Shown: positions 44,298 to 52,664 of the stretch, one piece after another
Position numbering within the stretch: the first letter of the stretch is position 1
How the letters are laid out: every line of letters begins with the position of its first letter
NCBI RefSeq assembly: GCF_020740535.1
Contig: NZ_CP082362.1
Location: 1,302,001 to 1,366,000, forward strand
DNA length: 64,000 nucleotides
Direction: 5' to 3'
Source: Streptomyces profundus
Lineage (GTDB): Bacteria; Actinomycetota; Actinomycetes; Streptomycetales; Streptomycetaceae
Notes under the pieces: generated by a model
Database searches by the model: none
Seen by the model: only the letters and a program-made list of their open reading frames with translations
What the model was told of the DNA's origin: nothing
Translations under genes and position numbers: made by a program

Positions 44298-45238
44298 GCG
44301 GTGGCACTGTGCGTCGGGCGACGCCGCGGGAGTCCGGACGATCCGCGCTCGACCGGAAGTTCGCGCGCCTGGGCTGGGGCTTCGCCACACCCGCGCTGGT
44401 GGTGGTACTCGCCGTCACGCTCTTCCCGATCGCCTTCTCGGTGGCCATGAGCCTGAGCCATGTGACGGTCTCGGCGAACGGGTTCCAGCTGTCGGGGATG
44501 ACCACCGACCACTACTCGCTGCTGCTGGGCTCCGACCGCTGGCGCCACGCCGTGGTCTTCACCGTGCTCTACACCATCGGCACGGTGATCGCCGAGCTGG
44601 TGCTCGGCACGCTGATCGCCCTGGTGCTGGAGCAGCTCTCCGGCGGCCGGGGCTGGATGATGGCCCTGCTCCTGCTGCCCTGGGCGATGATCACGGTGGT
44701 CTCCGCCCAGCTGTGGGCCTACATGTACAACGGGGTCTACGGGGTGCTGACCGCCCTCTCCGAATGGCTCACCGGCACCCCGTTCCAGTTCCTCGGCACG
44801 CCGACGCCCGCCGTGCTGTCGATGGCCGCCGCCGACATCTGGAAGACCACCCCGTTCGTGGCGATCATCGTGCTGGCCGGCCTGATGATGCTGCCCAGCG
44901 ATGTGGTGGAGGCCGCCCGGGTGGACGGCGCCAGCGCCTGGACGGCGTTCTGGAAGGTTCGACTCCCGCTGCTGCGCCCGGCGTTGGTGATCGCCGTGCT
45001 CTTCCGCATCCTCCAGGCGTTCGGCATCTTCGACCTGCCGTTCGTGCTGACCGGCGGCGGCCCGGGGGACGCCACGGAGTCGCTGGCGCTGCTGGGCTGG
45101 CATGTGATGTTCACCAACCTGGACTTCGGCCCTGGCGCGGCCGTGGCCGCCAGCACGGCGGCTCTGGTGCTGGTCGGCTGCCTGATCTTTCTCCGGGCCT
45201 TCACGGCCCGGGTCGGAGACGAGGAGACACAGACGTGA
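44294..45238 (+). CDS. Sugar ABC transporter permease (MalF-like)
   Basis: A 314-residue permease with about six helices (GFATPALVVVLAVTLFPIAFSVAM first) and the EAA loop EAARVDGASAWTAFWKVRLP. It starts at ATG 44294, overlapping the binding protein by ATGA, and ends overlapping the next permease by four bases. This set has no ATPase gene. Confidence 0.92.
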   Translation: MSGGTVRRATPRESGRSALDRKFARLGWGFATPALVVVLAVTLFPIAFSVAMSLSHVTVSANGFQLSGMTTDHYSLLLGSDRWRHAVVFTVLYTIGTVIAELVLGTLIALVLEQLSGGRGWMMALLLLPWAMITVVSAQLWAYMYNGVYGVLTALSEWLTGTPFQFLGTPTPAVLSMAAADIWKTTPFVAIIVLAGLMMLPSDVVEAARVDGASAWTAFWKVRLPLLRPALVIAVLFRILQAFGIFDLPFVLTGGGPGDATESLALLGWHVMFTNLDFGPGAAVAASTAALVLVGCLIFLRAFTARVGDEETQT

Positions 45239-46071
45239 GACGGCCCGCTGTGCGGTTCCAGTTCCGGTGGGTCCACCTGGCAGCCCTGCTGGTGGCGCTC
45301 TTCGTCGCCGCCCCGCTGTACTGGATGGCGGTCAGCTCGCTCAAGCCCATGGAGGAGGTCGGCGCCAACCCGCCGACCGCCTGGCCGGAACGCTTCACCT
45401 TCGAGAACTACCGGCAGGCGTTCGCCGACAACCACTTCGGGGTCTATCTGCTGAACTCCGCGATCATCTCGCTGCTGGCCACCGGCGTCGTGCTGGCGCT
45501 GAGCTCGTTCGCCGGCTACGCGCTGGCCCGGCTGCCACTGCGCGGCAAGTCGCCCATCATGATCGCGCTGCTGATGATCTCGCTCTTCCCCACCATCGCG
45601 CTGGCCGCGCCGCTCTTCCTGCTGATGCGGGAGATCGGCTGGCTGAACAGCTATCAGGGGCTGATCCTCGTCTACACGGCGCTCAACGTGCCGTTCGCGA
45701 TCTGGATCCTGCGGAACTTCTTCCTCCAGATCCCCAAGGAGATGGAGGAGGTCGCCTGGGTGGACGGCGCGTCGCCGGTGCGCACCGTGCTGAAGGTGAT
45801 CCTGCCGCAGGCACGGCCCGGGATGTTCACGGCCGCGATCTTCACGTTCACCGCCTGCTGGACGGAGTTCCTGATCGGGCTCACCCTCAACACCGCCGAC
45901 AGCTACCGGACGATGCCGGTGGGCGTGGCCCTCTTCGGCAGCACCTTCACCGTCCCCTACGGCACGATCTTCGCCGCCGCGACGGTCTCCGTCCTCCCCA
46001 TCGCGCTCCTGGTCCTGGTCTTCCGGCGCGCGGTCGTCTCCGGCCTCACCTCGGGCGCGGTCAAGGGCTGA
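45235..46071 (+). CDS. Sugar ABC transporter permease (MalG-like)
   Basis: A 278-residue permease, GTG 45235. It has about six helices and the EAA loop EEVAWVDGASPVRTVLKVILP. Together with the preceding genes it forms an importer of the CUT1 class. In Streptomyces several CUT1 importers share the ATPase MsiK, which is probably the energy source here. Confidence 0.92.
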   Translation: MRRPAVRFQFRWVHLAALLVALFVAAPLYWMAVSSLKPMEEVGANPPTAWPERFTFENYRQAFADNHFGVYLLNSAIISLLATGVVLALSSFAGYALARLPLRGKSPIMIALLMISLFPTIALAAPLFLLMREIGWLNSYQGLILVYTALNVPFAIWILRNFFLQIPKEMEEVAWVDGASPVRTVLKVILPQARPGMFTAAIFTFTACWTEFLIGLTLNTADSYRTMPVGVALFGSTFTVPYGTIFAAATVSVLPIALLVLVFRRAVVSGLTSGAVKG

Positions 46072-46130
46072 CGGGGCCTCACCCGGGGCCTAGGCCGGGC
46101 GGGGGGTGATCGGCGATGATCGTCTCGTTT

Positions 46131-46161
46131 GTGTCGAACGTCTGAGACGGTGTCGAACGTC
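46131..46161 (+). promoter_or_regulatory. Direct repeat GTGTCGAACGTC upstream of the GH13 gene
   Basis: GTGTCGAACGTC occurs at 46131-46142 and 46150-46161, starts 19 bp apart. A GTCT-GAGAC dyad lies between the copies. It is 52 bp before the GH13 start, so it may be a binding site of an unlinked regulator or contain the promoter. Confidence 0.4.
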
Positions 46162-46212
46162 CCGGACCGCCGCGCGACGCGGCCCCGTACCGTACGAAAG
46201 GTCGTCCCCCGC

Positions 46213-47817
46213 ATGTCGCCCTTCCGCCCCGCTCCCAGCTGGCTCGCCGACGCCGTTCTCTACCAGATCTATCCGCAGAGCTTCGCCGACTCCAACGGCG
46301 ACGGGATCGGCGACTTCGCCGGCATCACCGAGCGTCTCGACCATCTGGCCTGGCTGGGCGTGAACACGATCTGGCTCAACCCGTGCTTCGCCTCGCCGTT
46401 CAACGACGCCGGCTACGACGTCTCCGACTATCTGTCGGTGGCGCCCCGCTACGGCACCGAGGAGCAGCTGGGCGAGCTGGTCGAGGCGGCGGCGCGGCGG
46501 TCGATCCGGGTGATGCTGGACCTGGTGGCCGGGCACACCTCCGACCAGCACCCGTGGTTCCAGGCCGCCGTGGACGATCCGGACGACCACCGCTACATCT
46601 GGACCGCGCTGGCCGACGAGCGGCTGCCGAAGGGCTTCGTCACCTCGCCGGGCAGCCGGCCGGGCGGCTATCTGCCCAACTTCTTCGACAGCCAGCCCGC
46701 CCTGAACTTCGGCTATGCGCGCACCGACCCGGACGAGCCCTGGCGGCAGCCGGTGGACGCGGCGGGCCCACGGGCCAACCGGGCGGCGCTGCGCGAGGTG
46801 ATGGACCACTGGCTGGGGCTCGGCCTGGCCGGCTTCCGGGTGGACATGGCGCATTCCCTGGTCAAGGACGATCAGGGCATGGTGGAGACCAGCAAACTCT
46901 GGGCGGAGTTGCGCGGTTGGCTGGACGAGGCGCATCCGAGCGCCGCGCTGCTGGCCGAGTGGGGCGATCCCTCGGTCTCCGTGCCGGCCGGGTTCCACTC
47001 CGACTTCTTCCTCCAGTTCGGCGGGCCATCGGACGGACTGCCGCTGCGGTCGCTGTGGAACAACGGCCAGGGCACGGTGGCCGAACACTGGACTCAGGAG
47101 CACTGTTACTTTGCCGCCGAGGGCTCCGCCTCGGCCGGCACCTTTGTCAGCGCCTGGGAGTCGGTCGGCGCGGTCGTCGCCGACCTGGGCTATGTCACCC
47201 TGCCCACCGCCAACCACGACTTCTCCCGGCTGTCCTGCGGTGACCGCACCGCCGAGCAGCTGCCGGCGGCGTTCGCCTTCCATCTGACCTGGCCGTCGCT
47301 GCCGGCGATCTACTACGGCGACGAGATCGGGATGCGCTATATCCCCGACCTGCCCGACCACGAGGGGAGCCGGCTCGGCCCCCGCTACAACCGGGCCGGT
47401 TCGCGCACCCCGATGCAGTGGGACGGCTCGCCCAACGCCGGCTTCTCCAGCGCACCGGCCGACCAGCTCTATCTGCCGATCGACCCGGATCCGGAGCGGC
47501 CCAACGTCGCCGCCCAACGGGCCGACGAGCGCTCGCTGTTGCACCTGGTGCGGCGGCTGATCGCGCTGCGGCGCTCGCACGCCGAGCTGGGCGCGCACTG
47601 CGGCGTGGAGGTCTTCCACACCGGCTATCCGCTGGTCTATCTGCGGGGCGAGCGCTTCCTCGTGGTCGTCAACCCGCGCCGCGAGCGGGCCGACCACCCA
47701 CTGCCCCGGCCGGATCTGGCGACCGCCCGCGAGCTGCTGGGCGAGGGCGTCACGGTGGGCCCGGACGGGATCTCGGCGGCCGGCTTCGGCTACGGCGTCT
47801 TCGACCTGCGCGGCTGA
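46213..47817 (+). CDS. GH13 family alpha-glycosidase
   Basis: A 534-residue cytoplasmic GH13 enzyme. Region II is GFRVDMAHS with the nucleophile Asp (~212), region III LLAEWGDP with the acid/base Glu (~249), region IV TANHDF (~335). Region I reads DLVAGHTSDQH, so the usual Asn before His is replaced by Gly. It opens DAVLYQIYPQSFADSNGDGIGDF, like oligosaccharide-specific enzymes such as alpha-glucosidases, but no close functional match is evident. ATG 46213 starts 141 bp after the importer genes. The product likely processes the sugar imported by the upstream ABC proteins. Confidence 0.88.
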   Translation: MSPFRPAPSWLADAVLYQIYPQSFADSNGDGIGDFAGITERLDHLAWLGVNTIWLNPCFASPFNDAGYDVSDYLSVAPRYGTEEQLGELVEAAARRSIRVMLDLVAGHTSDQHPWFQAAVDDPDDHRYIWTALADERLPKGFVTSPGSRPGGYLPNFFDSQPALNFGYARTDPDEPWRQPVDAAGPRANRAALREVMDHWLGLGLAGFRVDMAHSLVKDDQGMVETSKLWAELRGWLDEAHPSAALLAEWGDPSVSVPAGFHSDFFLQFGGPSDGLPLRSLWNNGQGTVAEHWTQEHCYFAAEGSASAGTFVSAWESVGAVVADLGYVTLPTANHDFSRLSCGDRTAEQLPAAFAFHLTWPSLPAIYYGDEIGMRYIPDLPDHEGSRLGPRYNRAGSRTPMQWDGSPNAGFSSAPADQLYLPIDPDPERPNVAAQRADERSLLHLVRRLIALRRSHAELGAHCGVEVFHTGYPLVYLRGERFLVVVNPRRERADHPLPRPDLATARELLGEGVTVGPDGISAAGFGYGVFDLRG

Positions 47818-47827
47818 CGGCCGGCCA

Positions 47828-47855
47828 GGGGGGCCGGCGACGGCGCCGGCCCCCC
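47828..47855. terminator. Bidirectional terminator hairpin
   Basis: A perfect 12-bp stem (GGGGGGCCGGCG / CGCCGGCCCCCC) with a 4-nt loop ACGG. It lies between the convergent GH13 gene (stop 47817) and the GntR gene (stop 47858). Confidence 0.75.
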
Positions 47856-47857
47856 GG

Positions 47858-48586
47858 TCAGGACGGGGCGCGGCGATGGCCGTGCTCGGTGCTGATGGCA
47901 CGGATCTCCCGCAGATGCCGCTCCATGGCGGCGCCGGCCGGCGCCGGCCGGCGCGCCACCACCGCCCCGTAGATCGCCCGATGGCCCTCGACGGAGATCC
48001 GGCGGCCTTGTTCCGTCTCATGGGAGAGCTCGCGCGTCCTCCGCGTCCAGTTGGTGGTCATCGTGCAGAGCGTGACCAGCAGCGGGTTCTGTGCGGCGTG
48101 CGCCAGCAGGGTGTGGAACTCCACATCCAGCGCGAGGGATTCGGCCGGGCCGAGATCCTCCTGGGAGCGGGCCAGCACGTCCTCCAGGGAGAGCAGGTTG
48201 GAGTCGGCGGCGCGCAGCGCGGCGAGCTGCGCTATCCGCGGCTCCACCAGATCCCTCAGCTCGGTGGCGTTGGCGATCTCGACATCCAACTCCGAGAGGT
48301 TCTCGTAGAGTTGGGCGACATCCTCGGAGATGTCGGCGACCACGCTGCCGCGCCCCTGATGGCGCTCGATCAGCTTCTTGGACTCCAGCTCGAACATCGC
48401 CTCCCGCAGCGACGCCCGGGAGACCTGGAGGCTGGCGGCCAACTCCCGCTCGGCGGGCAGGCGATCGCCAGCGGCCAGCTCCCCGCTGGTGATCAGCCGC
48501 TCCAGATGCGCCGCCACCTCGGCGCCGACGCTGCGCGAACGACGCAGCATGGGTGGGATGGACGCGAAGCTCAATTCCGGCTCCAT
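47858..48586 (-). CDS. GntR family regulator, FadR/FCD subfamily
   Basis: A 242-residue repressor. Its winged HTH is VGAEVAAHLERLITSGELAAGDRLPAERELAASLQVSRASLREAMFELESKKLIERHQGRGSVV (~18-80), followed by a helical FCD effector domain with histidine ligands (DVEFHTLLAHAAQNPLL, EGHRAIYGAVVAR, MERHLREI). ATG 48586 is chosen; its own leader carries the operator TGGTCTGACCA. It is divergent from the amide operon, which has a second TGGTCAGACCA before its first gene. That arrangement suggests autorepression and substrate-induced release. Confidence 0.9.
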   Translation of the reverse strand: MEPELSFASIPPMLRRSRSVGAEVAAHLERLITSGELAAGDRLPAERELAASLQVSRASLREAMFELESKKLIERHQGRGSVVADISEDVAQLYENLSELDVEIANATELRDLVEPRIAQLAALRAADSNLLSLEDVLARSQEDLGPAESLALDVEFHTLLAHAAQNPLLVTLCTMTTNWTRRTRELSHETEQGRRISVEGHRAIYGAVVARRPAPAGAAMERHLREIRAISTEHGHRRAPS

Positions 48587-48614
48587 CTGTTGGGGGCCAC
48601 CCGGCAAGGACCAC

Positions 48615-48625
48615 TGGTCTGACCA
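48615..48625. promoter_or_regulatory. FCD-GntR operator TGGTCTGACCA, proximal to the repressor
   Basis: A palindrome matching the FadR-type consensus TNGTNNNACNA. It is followed by ATC as in the second copy. It lies 29 bp upstream of the repressor start. Confidence 0.7.
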
Positions 48626-48917
48626 ATCTGTACCACCCCGACTCGCGGCGCCGCAAGGCGTGTTGACGCGCGCCCTCCCGGTTGGCCTGGAACCGTGGAT
48701 ATCCGGCGCGTTTCCGTTCCCACCTGGGTCGACGCCCCTGCGGCCGGCGCCGTTTCGGCCAGGTAAAAGCGCCATTACGTTCGCCGCCGGCCCTGGACTC
48801 CCCCCACCGGGGCCCACTTACTGTGGCCGGGACGTCGGATGGTCAGACCAATCAGCTCGGGCCGGCGGACGTCGCAGGCGGGACTCAGCGGGCGAGCAGC
48901 GAGGGGCGCGAGAACCA
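48626..48917. other. Divergent promoter region of the amide operon
   Basis: Non-coding, 292 bp, apart from a stretch of unlikely frames. The second operator copy at 48840-48850 lies in it. A spacer this long between two operators allows looping or two separate promoters. No terminator or RNA structure was recognised. Confidence 0.5.
48840..48850. promoter_or_regulatory. FCD-GntR operator TGGTCAGACCA, proximal to the operon
   Basis: A palindrome differing from the first copy only at the central base, and also followed by ATC. It is 225 bp from the first copy and 67 bp before the acetamidase-like start. Confidence 0.7.
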
Positions 48918-50066
48918 GTGAAGACAACGGCAGCGGGGGCCTTCCCCGTTCTCCAACCGGGCGAGGGGCTCCCCACGGGCGTCGACTACCTGCCCGCAGA
49001 CCCCGACCGGGTGCTCTGGGGCCGCCTCCCCCGCGCCGGGGACAAGCCGGTGGCGACGCTGCGTTCGGGCGGGAGCATCGTGGTCGACACGGTCAGCCAT
49101 GAGGGCATCCTGGAGGACCAGGGCTCCGATCCCGTCGCCTTCTTCGGGCGCCATGGCGTCGAGCCGGACCAGGTGCTCGCCGACGCCGTCGAGATCACCG
49201 CGACGGGGCGACGGAACGCGGGCTCGGACGGTCCACACGTGGTCACCGGGCCGATCGCGGTCGAGGGGGCCCGTCCGGGGGATCTGCTGGCGGTCCGCAC
49301 CGAGCAGCTCACCATGCGCGCGCCCTACGGGGTGATCTCCACCCGCCACGGCCGGGGCGTGCTCGCCGACGACCCCCGACTGGGTGGCGACTACCACGCG
49401 TTCTGCGGGGTGCTGGCCGGCCCGGGGGGCCGCTGGCTCGGCACCCTGCCCACCGGACGGGACGACGAGGCGATGGCGACGTTCCCCCTGGAGCCCTTTC
49501 TCGGCCTGGTGGGCGTCGCCACCGACACCGCGGAACGCGCCAACTCGGTGCCGCCCGGCCCGCACGGCGGGAACGTCGACATCCGGCTGCTGACCCCGGG
49601 CGCCACCCTCTTCCTGCCGGTGCAGGTGCCCGAGGCGCTGCTCTATGTGGGCGATCCGCACTACGCGCAGGGCAACGGCGAGGTGGCACTGACCGCTTTC
49701 GAGGCGCCGCTGCGGGCCAGGATCAGCGTCGAACTGCTCCCGGCGGACGAGGTCCAGGAGGAACTCGGCGGCGTCAGGGGCCCGTTCGCCGCCGGGCACG
49801 GGCTGCTGATCCCCACCGGGCTCGACGCCGACCTCAACGAGGCGCTGCGCCGCTGTGTGCGCAACGCGGTGGCGCTGCTCGGCGCGGTGTTCGGCATGGA
49901 GCGACGGCAGGCGTACCTCTATCTGAGCGCCGCGGCGGACTTCCAGGTGTCGCAGGCCGTCGACCTGGTGGCCGGCGTGCACGGCGAGCTGCGGGTGGCC
50001 GACTTCGTGGCCGAGGCCGGCGGCACCGGCCGGCTCGCGCGGCGGATCCTGGAGCACGCCCGATGA
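48918..50066 (+). CDS. Acetamidase/formamidase family protein
   Basis: A 382-residue protein of the FmdA/AmdA family, which hydrolyses short-chain amides (formamide, acetamide) to acid and ammonia. Recognisable segments are VTGPIAVEGARPGDLLAVRTEQL, GNVDIRLLTPGATLFLPVQVPEALLYVGDPHYAQGNGEV and RRQAYLYLSAAADFQVSQAVD. GTG 48918 starts it after a purine-rich GAGGGGCG run. It is the first gene of the operon and ends with an ATGA overlap with the amidase gene. Confidence 0.85.
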   Translation: MKTTAAGAFPVLQPGEGLPTGVDYLPADPDRVLWGRLPRAGDKPVATLRSGGSIVVDTVSHEGILEDQGSDPVAFFGRHGVEPDQVLADAVEITATGRRNAGSDGPHVVTGPIAVEGARPGDLLAVRTEQLTMRAPYGVISTRHGRGVLADDPRLGGDYHAFCGVLAGPGGRWLGTLPTGRDDEAMATFPLEPFLGLVGVATDTAERANSVPPGPHGGNVDIRLLTPGATLFLPVQVPEALLYVGDPHYAQGNGEVALTAFEAPLRARISVELLPADEVQEELGGVRGPFAAGHGLLIPTGLDADLNEALRRCVRNAVALLGAVFGMERRQAYLYLSAAADFQVSQAVDLVAGVHGELRVADFVAEAGGTGRLARRILEHAR

Positions 50067-51655
50067 GCGCGGCGACGAGCGTGGAGATCCTGGGCCCAGG
50101 CCCCCTTCCGGCGGGGTTGATGGACGCCTTCTGGGCCTATGACCGCGCCCTGCTCGCCAACGATGTCCCGGCGCTGGACGGCAGTTTCGCGGCGGGCGCC
50201 GACACCCTGCGGGCCGACGGCTCCGGGGTCGTCGTCGGCCACCTGGCGATCAGCGAGTTCCGGGCCGCGCGCACCGCCGTCCCGGACCGCCGGGTGGCGC
50301 GGGTCCATGTGCGGCTGCCGGCCGACGGGGTGGCGCTGATCGTCGCCGAGGTGGTCTCGCCGGCGGGGGCGCCGGGGCTCCAGACCCAGCTCTGGCAGCG
50401 CGGCGCGGACGGCTGGCGGGTCGGCGCCGCCCATGTGACGGCGCCGGCACGGCCGTTGGACGGCACGGTGTGGCGGGTGCTGGGCGCCCCGCTGGTGCCG
50501 GGGCGCGACGCGGGGCCGCTGCGGGGGCTGACCTTCGCCGTCAAGGACCTCTTCGCGGTGGCGGGGCACGCTGTCGGCGCCGGTGTCGCCGACTACCTGG
50601 CCCAGGCCCCCGTGCGGACCGAACACGCCCACGCGGTCGGCGCGTTGCTGGACGCGGGCGCCTCGGTCGCCGGGATCGCCCAGACCGACGAGTTCGCCTA
50701 CAGCGTCCACGGGCGCGGCGGGCGGCAGGGCACCCCGGACAACCCGGCCGCGCCAGGACGGCTGCCCGGCGGCTCGACCAGCGGCCCGGCGGTCGCGGTC
50801 GCCAGGGGCGAGGTGGCCTTCGGCCTGGGCACCGACACCGCCGGATCGATCCGGGTGCCCGGCTCGTACCAGGGGCTCTGGGGCATCAGGACCACCACGG
50901 GGAGTGTCGACACCGAGGGGCTGCTGCCGCTGGCGCCGTCCTTCGACGCGGTCGGCTGGCTCGCCAGGGACGGCGAGACGCTGCTGGCGGTGGCCGAGGC
51001 GCTGCTGCCGGTGGATGCCCTCACCGGGCACGCCGAGCTGGTCACCATGCCCGCGCTCAACTCCGAGGCCGACCGGGAGATCACCGAGGCGGTACAGGGC
51101 ATGGCGGATGCCCTGGGCGCCGTCCCCCTGGACCCGGCGTGGGATCTCGACTCCTGGTACGCGGCCTTCCGCACCGTCCAGGGCTGGGAGGCATGGCGGG
51201 CCCACGGCTCCTGGATCGCCGCCCACCCCGGCGCGCTGAGCGCCGACGTGGCGGCCCGTTTCCACCGGGCCGCCCTGCTCACCGAAGAAGAACACGCTTC
51301 CGCGCGACGGGAGTTGGCGGATGCCAGCGAAGCCATCCGCACCACGGTCGAGGGCCGGTTCCTGCTGCTGCCCGCCACGCCCACCGGGCCGCCGCCGGCG
51401 ACCGGAACCGCCCCCGAGGCGCTGGCCGAGGTCAGGGACCGCACCCTGCGGCTGACCTGCCTGGCGTCCCTGGCGGGCCTGCCCGCGCTCACCATGCCGG
51501 CCGGCGTGCCCGCCGGACGTGCCTCCGGGCTGCCCGTCGGCCTCGGGCTGGTGGGCCCGCCCGGCTCCGACCGCGCGTTGATCCGCTTCGCCCTGAGCGC
51601 CACGGCCAAGGCGGCCGGCCGCTCGTCCCACGCACCACAGGAGGAACCCCGATGA
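50063..51655 (+). CDS. AtzH-like domain fused to amidase-signature hydrolase
   Basis: A 530-residue fusion. Residues ~15-130 look like an AtzH/SnoaL-type alpha+beta domain (LPAGLMDAFWAYDRALLANDVPALDGSF; RVARVHVRLPADGVALIVAEVVSPAGAPGLQTQLWQR). The rest is an amidase-signature enzyme with the Ser-cisSer-Lys triad: Lys ~160 (AVKDLF), cis-Ser in GGSTSGPAVAVA (~240) and the nucleophile Ser in GTDTAGSIRVPG (~262). Family relatives are AtzE/AtzF-type biuret and allophanate hydrolases, and AtzH is a separate deamidase in that pathway. The true substrate here is unknown. Overlaps its neighbour by ATGA. Confidence 0.83.
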   Translation: MSAATSVEILGPGPLPAGLMDAFWAYDRALLANDVPALDGSFAAGADTLRADGSGVVVGHLAISEFRAARTAVPDRRVARVHVRLPADGVALIVAEVVSPAGAPGLQTQLWQRGADGWRVGAAHVTAPARPLDGTVWRVLGAPLVPGRDAGPLRGLTFAVKDLFAVAGHAVGAGVADYLAQAPVRTEHAHAVGALLDAGASVAGIAQTDEFAYSVHGRGGRQGTPDNPAAPGRLPGGSTSGPAVAVARGEVAFGLGTDTAGSIRVPGSYQGLWGIRTTTGSVDTEGLLPLAPSFDAVGWLARDGETLLAVAEALLPVDALTGHAELVTMPALNSEADREITEAVQGMADALGAVPLDPAWDLDSWYAAFRTVQGWEAWRAHGSWIAAHPGALSADVAARFHRAALLTEEEHASARRELADASEAIRTTVEGRFLLLPATPTGPPPATGTAPEALAEVRDRTLRLTCLASLAGLPALTMPAGVPAGRASGLPVGLGLVGPPGSDRALIRFALSATAKAAGRSSHAPQEEPR

Positions 51656-52635
51656 ACCACCGACTGCTCAAGACCAGCGTGACCGCCGTGCTCGGCCTCT
51701 CCCTGACGGCCGGCCTCGCTGGCTGCGGAACCTCGTCGGGCGAGGCGGGCGACGGGGGCGACGCGGGCGGCACCGTCAAGATCGGCACCCTGCGCAGCCA
51801 GCCCCATCTCTACTCCCCCTACTTCATGCAGCAGTTCGCCGAGGACGGCGTCACCTACGAGATCGCCACCTTCGACAACTCCCCCGACATCAAGAACGCC
51901 CTCTCCAGCGGGGCCATCGACTTCGCCGTGCTGGGCGCCCCCTCGATGCTCGCCGGCTCGGCGGCCGGGGAGGACATCCGGATCATCGGCTCGGCGGCCA
52001 ACGGCGGTTCCGGCTTCGTCGGCAGCCCCGACATCACCGGCCCTGAGGACCTCAGGGGCGCCACCATCGGCTTCCCGGCGGGCTCGTCCCAGGAGATCCT
52101 GCTGAAGCTCACCCTGGAGGCCAACGGGATCGACCCCGACGAGGACGTCGAGTTGGTCAACCTGCCCTACCCCGACATGGCCCCGGCCTACGAGTCCGGG
52201 CAGATCGACGCCTTCCTCGGCGCCGAGACCGGCGTCTCCATCGCCCTCCACGCGGGCGCGCACGAGATCCTCTCGCCCTATGACACGCCCATCGGCGGCG
52301 TGAACATCGTCTTCGCCACCGGCGCCGACACCATCGAGGACGATCCCGAGCTGGTCCAGTCCGTCACCGACTCGTTCATCCAGGCGATCGGCCTGATGAA
52401 CGAGGACCCCCAGGCGTGGGTCGACGGCGTGGTGGAGACCTTCGGTCTCGACCCGGAGGTGACGGCCAGCTCCGTCGAGAACATCACGCCCCGCTACGCG
52501 CTCGACGAGGAGTACCGGGCCCAGGCCACCGCGCTCGCCGAACAGATGGTGGCCTTCGACCAGATCTCCGGCGAGCCGGATCTGGAGACCGTCTTCGACA
52601 GCACCTTCGTCGAGGCGAGCAGCTTCGCCGACTGA
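51652..52635 (+). CDS. NMT1/SsuA-type solute-binding lipoprotein
   Basis: A 327-residue binding protein of the nitrate/sulfonate/taurine/thiamine-precursor class. The signal peptide ends with a lipobox Cys at 25 (LTAGLAGC). Motifs are VKIGTLRSQPHLYSPYFMQQF, DIKNALSSGAIDFAVLGAPSMLAG and GATIGFPAGSSQEILL. ATG 51652 has GGAGGA upstream and overlaps the amidase stop. These proteins usually recognise small anionic or heterocyclic nitrogen or sulfur compounds, which suits an amide or imide. Confidence 0.85.
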   Translation: MNHRLLKTSVTAVLGLSLTAGLAGCGTSSGEAGDGGDAGGTVKIGTLRSQPHLYSPYFMQQFAEDGVTYEIATFDNSPDIKNALSSGAIDFAVLGAPSMLAGSAAGEDIRIIGSAANGGSGFVGSPDITGPEDLRGATIGFPAGSSQEILLKLTLEANGIDPDEDVELVNLPYPDMAPAYESGQIDAFLGAETGVSIALHAGAHEILSPYDTPIGGVNIVFATGADTIEDDPELVQSVTDSFIQAIGLMNEDPQAWVDGVVETFGLDPEVTASSVENITPRYALDEEYRAQATALAEQMVAFDQISGEPDLETVFDSTFVEASSFAD

Positions 52636-52664
52636 CCCTGCCGCCGCGACCCGAAGGAGTTCCC

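Noticed and set aside
50063..51655. Glutamyl-tRNA amidotransferase subunit A (GatA)
   Set aside because: It has an extra N-terminal AtzH-like domain, no GatB/GatC neighbours and sits in a catabolic operon.
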